DNA of 64,000 bases from Rhodopseudomonas pseudopalustris (GCF_900110435.1 NZ_FODT01000005.1:62001-126000), one strand, 5' to 3'. Positions 23,318 to 33,003 are shown, counted from the first letter of the stretch. Notes: generated by a model from the sequence alone, not told the origin. Translations and numbers: made by a program.

Positions 23318-26300
23318 AGACGCCGCATCGATCGCCCGCGGAACTGCTGACGACCGGCAAGGCGCTGACCTTCGCCAATGTCGCCGAGGGCGCCGAGGGG
23401 CTGATCATCTCCGATCTCGCGCGCGCAGTGGCGGCGCGGCCGAAGCCGCCGGCGGTCAGCCTCGCGGTGATCTGCCGCGACGGACCGCGGATGCAACAGC
23501 TCGCGCGCAGCCTCGAATTCTTCGCCCCCGACGTCGCGGTGATGCAGTTTCCGGCGTGGGACTGCCAGCCCTATGACCGGGTCTCGCCGCATTCCGGCAT
23601 TCTCGCGCAGCGCGTCACCGCGCTGGCGCGGTTGTCGCGACTTGCCGGCAGCGACAAGCCGCTGATCGTGCTGACCACCGTCAACGCGGCGGTGCAGCGG
23701 GTGCCGGTGCGCGAGGTGATCGCCGCGCAGGCGCTGTCGGTCGCGCCCGGCAACGTCGTGCCGATGGATTCGATCGTCGCCTGGCTCGAGCACAACGGCT
23801 ATAGCCGCGCCTCGACCGTGCGCGAGCCCGGCGAATATGCGGTGCGCGGCGGCATCCTCGATCTGTTTCCGGCCGGGCTCGATCAGCCGGTGCGGTTCGA
23901 CTTCTTCGGCGACCAGCTCGAATCGATCCGCACCTTCGACGCCGAGACCCAGCGCACGCTGCACGCCATGCGCGGCCTCGATCTCGTGCCGGTGTCGGAA
24001 TTCCAGCTGATCTCCGAGACCATTCGCCGCTTCCGGATGGGCTATGTCGCCGCCTTCGGCGCCCCGGATCGCGATGACCAGCTCTACAGCGCCGTCAGCG
24101 AGGGGCGTCGCCATCCCGGCATGGAGCACTGGCTGCCGCTGTTCCAAGAGCGGATGGACACGCTGTTCGACTATCTTCCCGGCGCGCCGGTGGCGATCGA
24201 GCCGCAAAGCGAGGATGCGGCACGCGAGCGGTTCAAGCAGATCACCGACTATTACGAGGCGCGGCGCGAGGCGATGGACCAGCCTGGTTCCGGCGCGATC
24301 TACAAGCCGTTGCCGCCGGATCAGCTCTATCTCACCGACAGCGAATGGACCGCGCGGCTGGAAGGCGCGTCGCTGGCGCGGCTGACGCCGTTCGCGGTGC
24401 CCGACGATGGCGGTTCGGTGATCGACGCCGGCGCGCGGGCCGGGCGCAATTTCGCGCCGGAGCGCGCCGACACCGCCGTGAACGTGTTCGAGACGCTGGT
24501 CGCGCATGTGCAGGCGCTGCAGGCGACGCGCAAGAAAGTGGTGATCGCGCTGTGGAGCGAAGGCTCGCGCGACCGCATGGCGAGCATGTTGAAGGACCAC
24601 AAGCTCGTCCATCTCACCAGCGTCAATTCCTGGCGCACGGTGCAGGCGACGCCGCGCAATGAGGCGATGCTGGCGGTGGTCGGCCTCGAATCCGGCTTCG
24701 AGACCGACGCATTCGCGGTGATCACCGAACAGGACGTTCTCGGTGATCGCCTGGTGCGGCAACGCAAGTCGAGCAAGAAGCTCGACAACTTCATCTCGGA
24801 AGTCACAAGTCTCGCCAGCGGCGACATCGTCGTCCACGTCGAACACGGCATCGGCCGCTTCATCGGGTTGCAGACACTCGAAGTCGGGGGCGCGCCGCAC
24901 GACTGCGTCGAACTGCACTACGCCAACGACACCAAACTGTTTCTGCCGGTCGAGAATATCGAGCTGTTGTCGCGCTACGGCTCCGACGGCACGAATGTCG
25001 AACTCGACAAGCTCGGCGGCTCGGGCTGGCAGGCGCGCAAGGCCAAGCTGAAGAACCGCATCCGCCAGATCGCTGGCGAACTGATCAAGGTGGCGGCCGA
25101 GCGGCACCTGCGCGAGGCGCCGAAGCTGCAGGTCGAGCCGCATCTTTACGACGAGTTCTGCGCGCGCTTCCCGTACGACGAGACCGAGGATCAACTCGCG
25201 GCGATCAACGCTGCGCTCGGCGATCTCGGGCGCGGCATGCCGATGGACCGGCTGGTGTGCGGCGACGTCGGTTTCGGCAAGACCGAGGTCGCGCTGCGCG
25301 CTGCCTTTGCGGTGGCGCTCGACGGCAAGCAGGTCGCCGTCGTGGTGCCGACCACGCTGCTGGCGCGGCAGCATGCCAAGACCTTCGCCGATCGTTTCCG
25401 CGGCTTCCCCGTCAACGTCGGCCAGGCGTCGCGGCTGGTGTCGCCGAAGGAGCTGACGCAGGTCAAGAAGGGCATCGCCGATGGGCAGATCGACATCGTG
25501 GTCGGCACTCACGCGCTGCTCGGCAAGGCGATCAAGTTCAAGGATCTCGGCCTGGTGGTGGTCGACGAGGAACAGCATTTCGGCGTCACCCACAAGGAGC
25601 GGCTGAAACAGCTTCGCGCCGAGGTCCATGTGCTGACGCTGAGTGCGACGCCGATTCCGCGCACGCTGCAGTTGGCCATGACAGGCGTGCGCGACCTGTC
25701 GATCATCGCGTCGCCGCCGGTCGATCGGCTCGCGGTCCGCACCTTTGTCGCGCCGCATGATCCATTGATGATTCGCGAGGCGCTGTTGCGCGAGCGCTAT
25801 CGCGGCGGCCAGGCGTTCTACGTCTGCCCCCGGATCGACGACCTCGCCGAGGTGAAAGACTTCCTCGACAAGCACGTGCCGGAGATGAAAGTCGCGGTCG
25901 CCCACGGCCAGATGCCGCCGACGGTGATCGAGGACATCATGTCGGCGTTCTACGACGGCAAATACGACATCCTGCTGTCGACCACGATCGTCGAATCCGG
26001 CCTCGACATTCCGACCGCAAACACGCTGATCATCCACCGCGCCGACATGTTCGGTCTGGCTCAGCTGTATCAGCTTCGGGGCCGCGTCGGTCGCTCCAAG
26101 CTGCGCGCCTATGCGCTGTTCACGCTGCCGTCGCAGCACAAGATCACGCCGCAGGCGGAGCGGCGGCTGAAGGTGCTGCAATCGCTGGAGACGCTCGGCG
26201 CGGGCTTCCAGCTCGCCTCACACGACCTCGACATCCGCGGCGCCGGCAATCTGCTCGGCGAGGAACAGTCCGGCCACATCAAGGAAGTCGGCTTCGAGCT

Positions 26301-26832
26301 GTATCAATCGATGCTCGAGGAGGCGATCACCAACCTCAAGGCCGGCGTCTCTGAGCCGGTCGCCGACCGCTGGTCGCCGCAAATCACCATCGGGATGCCG
26401 GTGCTGATCCCGGAGGAATTCGTCAACGATCTGTCGGTGCGGCTGTCGCTGTATCGCCGGCTCGCCGATCTCGACACCGACGAGGAGATCGAGAACTTCG
26501 CCGCCGAGCTGCGCGATCGGTTCGGGCCGCTGCCGGACGAGGTGCGCTATCTGTTCAAGGTCGCGGCGATCAAGGCGTATTGCCGGCGCGCCAATGTCGA
26601 GAAGGTCGATGCCGGGCCGAAGGGCGTCGTCATCACCTTCCGCGACAATTCCTTCGCGCAGCCCGATCGTCTCGTCACCTTCATCCGCCGCCATGGCGAG
26701 GCCGCCAAGGTCCGGCCGGACATGAAGGTCGTGTTCTTCCAGGTGTGGAAGACGCCGGAGGAGCGGCTGGCAGGCACCACCGACATTATGAAGCAGCTCG
26801 CCGAGCTCGCCGAAACCCGCAAGGCGGCCTGA
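23314..26832 (+). CDS. mfd: Transcription-repair coupling factor (Mfd)
   Basis: Mfd removes RNA polymerase stalled at DNA lesions and recruits UvrA. The 1172-residue protein shows the UvrB-like N-terminal region (AVRGGILDLFPAG), the RNA-polymerase-interacting domain start HVEHGIGRFIG, RecG-like helicase motifs GDVGFGKTEVALRAAF and VVDEEQHFGVTHKERL, SATPIPRTLQLAM, and a C-terminal TRCF domain (ISEP-like VSEPVADRW). Length is normal. The start at 23314 overlaps sdhE, and the long upstream in-frame extension is not part of the protein. Confidence 0.97.
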   Translation: MKTPHRSPAELLTTGKALTFANVAEGAEGLIISDLARAVAARPKPPAVSLAVICRDGPRMQQLARSLEFFAPDVAVMQFPAWDCQPYDRVSPHSGILAQRVTALARLSRLAGSDKPLIVLTTVNAAVQRVPVREVIAAQALSVAPGNVVPMDSIVAWLEHNGYSRASTVREPGEYAVRGGILDLFPAGLDQPVRFDFFGDQLESIRTFDAETQRTLHAMRGLDLVPVSEFQLISETIRRFRMGYVAAFGAPDRDDQLYSAVSEGRRHPGMEHWLPLFQERMDTLFDYLPGAPVAIEPQSEDAARERFKQITDYYEARREAMDQPGSGAIYKPLPPDQLYLTDSEWTARLEGASLARLTPFAVPDDGGSVIDAGARAGRNFAPERADTAVNVFETLVAHVQALQATRKKVVIALWSEGSRDRMASMLKDHKLVHLTSVNSWRTVQATPRNEAMLAVVGLESGFETDAFAVITEQDVLGDRLVRQRKSSKKLDNFISEVTSLASGDIVVHVEHGIGRFIGLQTLEVGGAPHDCVELHYANDTKLFLPVENIELLSRYGSDGTNVELDKLGGSGWQARKAKLKNRIRQIAGELIKVAAERHLREAPKLQVEPHLYDEFCARFPYDETEDQLAAINAALGDLGRGMPMDRLVCGDVGFGKTEVALRAAFAVALDGKQVAVVVPTTLLARQHAKTFADRFRGFPVNVGQASRLVSPKELTQVKKGIADGQIDIVVGTHALLGKAIKFKDLGLVVVDEEQHFGVTHKERLKQLRAEVHVLTLSATPIPRTLQLAMTGVRDLSIIASPPVDRLAVRTFVAPHDPLMIREALLRERYRGGQAFYVCPRIDDLAEVKDFLDKHVPEMKVAVAHGQMPPTVIEDIMSAFYDGKYDILLSTTIVESGLDIPTANTLIIHRADMFGLAQLYQLRGRVGRSKLRAYALFTLPSQHKITPQAERRLKVLQSLETLGAGFQLASHDLDIRGAGNLLGEEQSGHIKEVGFELYQSMLEEAITNLKAGVSEPVADRWSPQITIGMPVLIPEEFVNDLSVRLSLYRRLADLDTDEEIENFAAELRDRFGPLPDEVRYLFKVAAIKAYCRRANVEKVDAGPKGVVITFRDNSFAQPDRLVTFIRRHGEAAKVRPDMKVVFFQVWKTPEERLAGTTDIMKQLAELAETRKAA

Positions 26833-26849
26833 CGGCCGCCTGCGTGGCG

Positions 26850-28073
26850 TCAGGACGCCGCGCGCCGCGTGTCGAGCTTCGTCAGACGGGCGAGGATCGC
26901 GCGGGCAGAGTCGCCTGGCATCAGTGTTGCCAACGCCACATCCGGATCGATCCGCCCCTCGCGCCGGCTGGAATGCGAGGTCTGCTTCATCACAGCCGTG
27001 AGACGCCGCGCGATTGCCTGCGCGCTGCGCAGATCAGTCTCGGCAAACACCACGACGATGCTGCTGTCGGCCTGCAACACACCGAAATCCATCTTGCGCA
27101 TCAGCCGGCTGACGATGCGCGCGGTGTCGAACAGCGCGCGGTGATCGGCGCGGTTGAGGGTGAACTTCGCCACCGACAGCCCATCGCCGCGCGACTGCGC
27201 GTGATAGACGGCGGTCGCGAAATCACGTTCGAATGCAGCAGGGGTGAGCAATCCGCTGCGCGGGTCGATCAGGCCGCCGGCGTCGAGCGAGCGCAGCGTG
27301 CGTCCGAGCCTCGCCTCGAAGGCGTGCTGACGAATCAGCGGCAGCGCATCGCCGACGATCCGCGCCGGATCGCCCTGGGTGAAATCGAGATTCGGCAGGT
27401 CGAAGCGCCGCTCCGGTGCCGGCACGGTGACCACCACCGGCAGGCTGCGGAACCGGGCGTCCTCGGACAGCACGGTGAGAAACGCATCGACCACGCGCGG
27501 GCTGAAGCCTTCAGCGAGGATGATGCCATCGAGATCGCGAGCATTGAGATGCTTCGCCGCCGCTTCGATCGACAGCGCGCCGACCACGCCGACGCGTTCG
27601 CCGAGCGCAACCGAAAGCGCCGGGTAGGCCGCGCCGCGCCCGATCAGCAACACCGTGGCGTCCTGGATCGGGTCGCTATCCGGTGTGCGAGGGAGATCGC
27701 CGGCGTCGAGCAACCTGCGCAGCGTGGTCGCGTGCAAGCTGCGGACGCGGAGCGCTGCGCTCAGTCGGGCGATGAGACGATCGAGATCGCCGCCTTCGAA
27801 CCCGATCGCATTGTCGGGCAACGCGCAGCGCGGATCGAGCGCGATCAGCGGCACGTAGGGTTCGATCGCTGCGACCTGTTTGGCGAGCGTCGCGAGCGAC
27901 GAGCCGGCCGCTTCGGTCGCGATCACTGCCGACGGCTGCAGCCGTGCGACAGCGTCGCCCGCTTCGGACCAGCCGGCAGTCACCGCTGGAAAGAGTCGGG
28001 CTGCCGAGAGGGCCGACAGGATCGGCGAGTTTTCGTCGTCTGAGACGACGAGGATGGGCGCATGATACGACAT
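26850..28073 (-). CDS. PleD-like REC-REC-GGDEF protein with degenerate domains
   Basis: A 407-residue protein whose layout resembles PleD: two receiver-like domains (about 5-110, APILVVSDDEN; and about 142-245, ATVLLIGRG) followed by a GGDEF-like domain (about 265-400) that opens with DPRSGLLTPAAFERD, the usual DPLTGLxNRxxF entry. The GGDEF signature itself is absent: the corresponding strand reads FGVLQADSSIVVVF. The receivers also lack a clear phospho-acceptor Asp (AVIATEA; GIILAEG). It is therefore unlikely to make c-di-GMP and may be a scaffold or regulator. It is convergent with mfd, 17 bases apart. Confidence 0.7.
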   Translation of the reverse strand: MSYHAPILVVSDDENSPILSALSAARLFPAVTAGWSEAGDAVARLQPSAVIATEAAGSSLATLAKQVAAIEPYVPLIALDPRCALPDNAIGFEGGDLDRLIARLSAALRVRSLHATTLRRLLDAGDLPRTPDSDPIQDATVLLIGRGAAYPALSVALGERVGVVGALSIEAAAKHLNARDLDGIILAEGFSPRVVDAFLTVLSEDARFRSLPVVVTVPAPERRFDLPNLDFTQGDPARIVGDALPLIRQHAFEARLGRTLRSLDAGGLIDPRSGLLTPAAFERDFATAVYHAQSRGDGLSVAKFTLNRADHRALFDTARIVSRLMRKMDFGVLQADSSIVVVFAETDLRSAQAIARRLTAVMKQTSHSSRREGRIDPDVALATLMPGDSARAILARLTKLDTRRAAS

Positions 28074-28137
28074 CTCTGAGAGCCGGTACTCCGCTGTCGA
28101 TAGCGTCCGACCCTAGTTCGGCACCCTTAATGCGGCG

Positions 28138-29664
28138 TCAATGCTGACCCGCGATTTCCTCGCTGCGCGCCGGACCATCCCGAAAGGCCTCGACCATTAG
28201 AGGGTTTAGGCCGAGTTCTGAAAGTGCTTCACGAGCTCGTGCGTTGTCCTGGGCGCGGCCGGCGAGGCGATATCCGCTCCAGCGATCGGGCAAAGCGGTG
28301 AGCAGCGCGCCCTGACCGAGCCGCTTCGCCCATTCCTGCAGATCCTGCGCGAGGAAGCGATAGCCGCCGACGGCCAGCACGCCGGAGGGCGGCGCGGTGA
28401 TGCAGATTGTGCCAGTGGCGCGGTCGAGACGGGCGGCGAAGCCGGTGTCGACATAGTCAGGTGCCGGCGGCATCGGCGTCGCGCTGTTGAGCGGAGGCAG
28501 CGGCGCGTAGGCGGCCAGCGTGACCATCGGACCGCGCAATCCCAGCGTTCCGTGAGGCGTGATCAGGGTTTCGCCGGCAGCCGACGATCCGGGCTGGTCG
28601 CGCGGAGCCGTGTGCGGGCCGGGCATGATCGCAACGGGGACGCCGTTCGCGCCGCGACGCGCGCCGAAAAGGCCGGCCTCGCCGAACAGGTAGATGTCGG
28701 TGAAGGTCGCGGGCGTAGCAGTCCAGGCCGGACTGGCGGCGACTTGTTCAGGCGCCCGCCACAGTCCGATCAGGTTGCGCAGCGTCGGCATCCCGGCAGC
28801 CAGGCCGGTCTCGCCCAGCCGCAACGCCAGCGGCCCGGGAGCCACCAGCGTATCGCAGCCGAGGTCGCGGATCTGGGCCTCGAGCACCGCCTCGTCGAAG
28901 GGGTGATGCAGCGCCAGCGTGCCGCCGCTCAACAGCCAAGTCACCATCGACGACGCGAGGCCGGCGAAGGAGGAGAGGGTTTGCGCCGACAGCAGCATAG
29001 CGCCCTGCGGCACGCGACCCTCGAGGAAAACCGCCAGACCACCGGCAATCATGTGCAAATGCGTGCGCGGAACCGTTCTCACGCCCTCGGGCATGGAGTC
29101 GAATGAGATGATCGCGGCGCGGCGCGCATCTTGAGCGAAAGGCGCAGCCGCCGCCGGAACATCCTCGGTCATTGCGATGTCGAGCGACGCCATGCCTTCC
29201 GGCAAATCGTCGCCGAAGCCGCCGACATAGCGGATCGAGAACGCCTCGGCCGCGGCGTTCATCGCCAGATCGGCATGGCTGACGCCATCGATCCAGCGCG
29301 TCGAGACGATCGCGCGCGCGCCGGTGCGGTTCAGCGCCGTGGTGATGTCCGCCTGTCGCCAGAGCTGCGGCAGAAGGGCGACGACCAGCCCGGCGCGGTG
29401 CGCGGCCAGGATCGTCAGCGGAAACTCGATGGTGTTGGGAAGTTGCAGCGCAATCACCGAATTCGCCGGAAGGCCGGAAGAGGTGAAATGCGCCGCGAGC
29501 GCGGAGATCGCTCTGTCGGCCTGCGCATAAGTGAGACGGGCCGGCGGCTGGCCGGTGACGCGTTGCTTGTCGGCGGGATCGATCAGCGCAATCGCATCCG
29601 GCTGACGCGCCAGAATGCGCCGGAACAGTCCGTCGAGTGTCGGCGAAGCGTTGGGCTGGCTCAC
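28138..29664 (-). CDS. AMP-binding (ANL superfamily) protein with degenerate active site
   Basis: A 508-residue protein with the fold of acyl-CoA synthetases: RLTYAQADRAISALA near residue 43, LQLPNTIEFPLTILAAHRAG near 73, and a C-terminal subdomain. Key motifs are damaged: the P-loop that normally reads TSGTTGxPKGV is ISFDSMPEGVRTVPR, the YGxTE position reads YLFGEAG, the TGD motif reads VDTGFA, and no clear catalytic lysine is seen near the C-terminus. It may be an enzyme with changed chemistry or a binding pseudoenzyme. It follows the YejA-like binding-protein gene with a four-base gap, so the two are likely one operon. Confidence 0.7.
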   Translation of the reverse strand: MSQPNASPTLDGLFRRILARQPDAIALIDPADKQRVTGQPPARLTYAQADRAISALAAHFTSSGLPANSVIALQLPNTIEFPLTILAAHRAGLVVALLPQLWRQADITTALNRTGARAIVSTRWIDGVSHADLAMNAAAEAFSIRYVGGFGDDLPEGMASLDIAMTEDVPAAAAPFAQDARRAAIISFDSMPEGVRTVPRTHLHMIAGGLAVFLEGRVPQGAMLLSAQTLSSFAGLASSMVTWLLSGGTLALHHPFDEAVLEAQIRDLGCDTLVAPGPLALRLGETGLAAGMPTLRNLIGLWRAPEQVAASPAWTATPATFTDIYLFGEAGLFGARRGANGVPVAIMPGPHTAPRDQPGSSAAGETLITPHGTLGLRGPMVTLAAYAPLPPLNSATPMPPAPDYVDTGFAARLDRATGTICITAPPSGVLAVGGYRFLAQDLQEWAKRLGQGALLTALPDRWSGYRLAGRAQDNARAREALSELGLNPLMVEAFRDGPARSEEIAGQH

Positions 29665-29668
29665 ATCA

Positions 29669-31540
29669 TCACCTTTGCTGCGTCGGTGGCCGGGCCCACC
29701 AGGTCTCGGGCAGGTAGCCGGTCAGTGCGTTCGCTTTCGGCCGTTCTATCCGATTCCAACGCGCGATCCATTGTTCCTGGATGTTGTAGAGCGGGATCAC
29801 GTAGAAGCCCGAGGTCAGGACGCGATCGAGCGCCCGCACCGCATCGACGAATTCCGGATGCCCGCGCGCCGCGATCATGGCCGCGATCATGGCGTCGATC
29901 GCTGGATCCTTCGCGCCCATGTAGTTGCGGGTGCCCTGGGTGTCGGCCGCTTCCGCACCCCAATAGAACGATTGCTCATTGCCCGGCGACAGCGAATGGT
30001 CCCAGCGGTTGGGGATCATGTCGAAGTCGTAAGAGATCCGCCGCTGATCGAACTGCACCGCGTCCACCACGCGGACCGAGGTTTGGATGCCGACACGCTT
30101 GACGTCGCGGGCGAAGGCCAGCGCGATGCGTTCCTGATCGCGCGTGGTGACCAGGATTTCGAAGGTCAGCGGCTGGTGATTGTCGCGCCGCCGCAGCACC
30201 GTGCCGTCGAGCTGATAGCCGGCCTCCGCCAGCAGCGACAGCGCCCGGCCGAGCGTGGCGCGATCGCGGCCGGAGGCGTCGCTGACGGGCAGGCGGTAGC
30301 TGCCGTCGATGACGTCGGCGCGCAGTCGCGCCAGATAGGGCTTCAGCAGTTGAAGTTCGCCGGCTTCCGCCGGGCGGGTGTAGGCGGAGAGCTCCGAACC
30401 CGCGAAGAAGCCACCTGCGCGCGCATACAGGCCGAAAAAGTAGTTGCGGTTGATCCATGCGAAATCGAACAATTGCAACAGCGCTTCGCGGACCCGGATA
30501 TCGGCGAATACCGGACGGCGGGTGTTGAACACCAGAAATTCGGTCGGCTGCGGCATGCGGATTTTGAAGGCGTCGCGGATCACGTCGCCGTTGCGGGCCG
30601 CCGGAAAGTCATAGCCGTCATGCCAGCGCAGCGGCTCGTTTTCGACGCGGTAGTCATACAGCTCGCGTTTGAAGGCTTCGAAATGTGAGTTAGCCTCACG
30701 GAAATAATCGATCCGGATCTCGTCGAAGTTCCATAGTCCGCGATTGATCGGAAGATCGCGCCCCCAATAGTCGGGGTTCCGGATCAGCGTGACGCTGGCG
30801 CCGGCCTTCACCGCGCCGACACGGTACGGACCTGACCCGATCGGCGGCGCCAGCGTCGTCTCCTCGAAGGTGTCGGGGTTGACCGCGTGTTTGGGAAAGA
30901 TCGGCATCAGGCCGAGGATCAGCGGCAGTTCCCGATCGTTCACGTCGCCGAAATCGAACCGCACCGTGCGCGGATCGGGCGCCTCGGCGCGCGCGACCTT
31001 GGCGTAGTAGATGCGATGATTGGGGCGGCCCTTGTCGCGCAGCAATTGCCAGGAGAACAGCACGTCTTGCGCCAGCACCGGCTTGCCGTCCGAGAACCGC
31101 GCGCGCGGATCGATGCGAAAGGTGACGTAGCTGCGCGCATCGTCGGTCTCGACCGATTGCGCCAGCAGGCCGTAAAGCGTGAACGCTTCGTCGTTGCCGC
31201 GCGCCAGCAGGCTCTCGACGACGTAGCCGCGCATCCTCTGCACCGCGATGCCCCTGACAATGAACGGATTGAGGCTGTCGAAGGTGCCGAGTAGACCTTC
31301 CACCAGACGACCGCCTTTCGGCGCATCGGGGTTGATATAGGGCATCGCGGTGAAGTCGGCAGGCAGAGCAGGCTCGCCGTGCATCGCCAGCGCATGCGAT
31401 GGTTTCGCCGCGTCCTCTGCTCCGGCCTGCGCGACGCCGCTGAACAAAGCGACGACGCCAACGACCATCACCGCCGCCAGCGCGCCCGCGCGCAGGGCCA
31501 TCAGGTGCACGAACCGGCGGTTTGATTCGTTGTTGTCCAC
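29669..31540 (-). CDS. Extracellular solute-binding protein, family 5 (YejA-like)
   Basis: A 623-residue periplasmic binding protein of the oligopeptide/microcin type. Residues 1-39 form a signal peptide ending near GVAQAGAED; RR at residues 8-9 gives weak twin-arginine character. Family marks include NPDAPKGGRLVEGLLGTFDSLNPF near residue 70 (conserved in YejA homologues), SGPYRVGAVKAG and LIRNPDYWGRD. Length fits YejA. No ABC permease or ATPase gene is adjacent; instead an ANL-type gene follows at once. Ligand unknown. Confidence 0.85.
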   Translation of the reverse strand: MDNNESNRRFVHLMALRAGALAAVMVVGVVALFSGVAQAGAEDAAKPSHALAMHGEPALPADFTAMPYINPDAPKGGRLVEGLLGTFDSLNPFIVRGIAVQRMRGYVVESLLARGNDEAFTLYGLLAQSVETDDARSYVTFRIDPRARFSDGKPVLAQDVLFSWQLLRDKGRPNHRIYYAKVARAEAPDPRTVRFDFGDVNDRELPLILGLMPIFPKHAVNPDTFEETTLAPPIGSGPYRVGAVKAGASVTLIRNPDYWGRDLPINRGLWNFDEIRIDYFREANSHFEAFKRELYDYRVENEPLRWHDGYDFPAARNGDVIRDAFKIRMPQPTEFLVFNTRRPVFADIRVREALLQLFDFAWINRNYFFGLYARAGGFFAGSELSAYTRPAEAGELQLLKPYLARLRADVIDGSYRLPVSDASGRDRATLGRALSLLAEAGYQLDGTVLRRRDNHQPLTFEILVTTRDQERIALAFARDVKRVGIQTSVRVVDAVQFDQRRISYDFDMIPNRWDHSLSPGNEQSFYWGAEAADTQGTRNYMGAKDPAIDAMIAAMIAARGHPEFVDAVRALDRVLTSGFYVIPLYNIQEQWIARWNRIERPKANALTGYLPETWWARPPTQQR

Positions 31541-31758
31541 CGCTGGAATTTACCACAAGGGAGTGATGAAACGGGCCGGGGATGATTGTCGCCATTGATC
31601 TTTTCGTGCGCCGATGTATTGAAGGCGATCACGCGGCGTAGCTTGATCGGCTTGTCACGTAACTGCCTCAATTGGCTCCGAGACACCGGCCAAACGGCAC
31701 GATGTCAGCTCCCGCGTCGCCGCGGGGTGCGCGACCGTTTCAGAAAGGGTTTTTTGCA

Positions 31759-32547
31759 ATGAAGTCTTGCAACTTGGTCGCGACGGCCGGGCCGCGCGGG
31801 CAGGCATTCGCTCTGCTCACGGCAGCGGCCTTTACCGCTCTGACCGTCGCTTCCGCAGCGCAAGCGCAAGCCCCGCAGCCGCAGCAGCAGCCGGCCGCTC
31901 CGAAGGCGGCAGCCCCCGCCCAGCCAAAGGCTCCTCCGAAGGCGGCTCCGAAAGCCGGCCCCGCCGCGCAGGCGCCCGCCGCCGCGCCGCAGCCGGACCA
32001 GCAGGTTCAGCTGATTTACGCGCCGTGGACCAAGTTCTGCCTCAAGGGCCAAGACGCCAATGCGAAGCAGGTCTGCTTCACCGGCAAGGACGGCCGCATT
32101 GAGTCCGGCCAGCCGGTGATTGCGGCGGTGATCATCGAGCCGGAAGGCGAGCCGAAGAAGATCCTGCGCGTGACGCTGCCGCTCGGCATGCAACTCGTTC
32201 ATGGCACCCGAATCATCGTCGACAGCAACGCGCCGCAGCAGAGTCCTTACGTGATCTGTTTCGCCAACGGCTGCATGTCGGACTATGAGGCGACCGCGGA
32301 GATGCTGGCCAGCATGAAGAAGGGTCAGAACCTGGTCGTGCAGGCGATCAACTCCAACGGTGCGCCGCTGACGCTGCCGCTGCCGCTGGCCGAGTTCGCC
32401 AAGGCCTATGACGGTCCGCCGACCGATCCGAAGCAGTTCGAAGAGACCCAGAAGAAGCTGCAGGAAGAATTGCAGAAGCGCGCCGAAGAGCAGCGCAAGA
32501 AGCTCGAGGCGCAGGCCCCGGCAGGCGCCAATCCGGCCCCGAAGTAA
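31759..32547 (+). CDS. Invasion-associated locus B (IalB) family exported protein
   Basis: A 262-residue exported protein. A signal peptide (about residues 1-35, ending ASAAQAQ) is followed by a P/A/Q/K-rich linker, then an IalB domain (about 95-215) with WTKFCLKGQDANAKQVCF and YVICFANGCMSDYEATAEML, the four-cysteine pattern of the family. A charged coiled C-terminal tail follows. IalB was named from Bartonella erythrocyte invasion; in free-living alphaproteobacteria its role is unknown. The start at 31759 gives a proper signal peptide; ATG 31702 is an alternative. A strong terminator follows. Confidence 0.88.
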   Translation: MKSCNLVATAGPRGQAFALLTAAAFTALTVASAAQAQAPQPQQQPAAPKAAAPAQPKAPPKAAPKAGPAAQAPAAAPQPDQQVQLIYAPWTKFCLKGQDANAKQVCFTGKDGRIESGQPVIAAVIIEPEGEPKKILRVTLPLGMQLVHGTRIIVDSNAPQQSPYVICFANGCMSDYEATAEMLASMKKGQNLVVQAINSNGAPLTLPLPLAEFAKAYDGPPTDPKQFEETQKKLQEELQKRAEEQRKKLEAQAPAGANPAPK

Positions 32548-32568
32548 CAAGCGTTTTTCCGCAGAACG

Positions 32569-32606
32569 AAAAGGGCGCCCCGGTCGGGCGCCCTTTGCGT
32601 TTGGGT
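32569..32606 (+). terminator. Terminator after the IalB-family gene
   Basis: AAGGGCGCCC and GGGCGCCCTT pair across a short CGGTC loop (32571-32595), followed by TGCGTTTGGG. It lies 24 bases after the stop codon. The T tract is weak but the stem is very stable. Confidence 0.7.
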
Positions 32607-32670
32607 TGCTGTGTTATTCGGGGGCTTTGTCGGATTGCTACGCTGGATGGGCGTGAAGCAATGCGCCGAA

Positions 32671-33003
32671 CTAATTCAACGACGGATTGCGCGGGCGATA
32701 GCCGCCGGCCTTGTCCTTGACGAAGATTTCGGCGACCTGCGAATGCCGGATCGGCTCGCCGGAATCGTCCGGTAGCAGGTTCTGTTCCGAGACATAAGCG
32801 ACGTATTCGGAATCGGCGTTCTCGGCGAGGAGGTGATAGAACGGCTGGTCCTTGTGCGGCCGGACCTCTTCAGGAATCGACAGCCACCATTCCTCGGTAT
32901 TGTTGAATTCCGGATCGATGTCGAACACCACCCCGCGGAACGAAAAGATCCGGTGGCGAACGATCTGGCCGATCTGAAACTTGGCGGTTCTCGTCTTGAT
33001 CAT
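32671..33003 (-). CDS. hspQ: Heat shock protein HspQ
   Basis: A 110-residue HspQ (YccV) protein. In E. coli it binds hemimethylated oriC DNA and acts as a Lon specificity factor. Family features are FQIGQIVRHRIFSFRGVVFD at the start and HKDQPFYHLLAENADSEYVA in the middle, with SEQNLLPD after it. Length is typical. It is divergent from the AEC transporter gene, 130 bases away, and converges toward the IalB gene. Confidence 0.92.
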   Translation of the reverse strand: MIKTRTAKFQIGQIVRHRIFSFRGVVFDIDPEFNNTEEWWLSIPEEVRPHKDQPFYHLLAENADSEYVAYVSEQNLLPDDSGEPIRHSQVAEIFVKDKAGGYRPRNPSLN

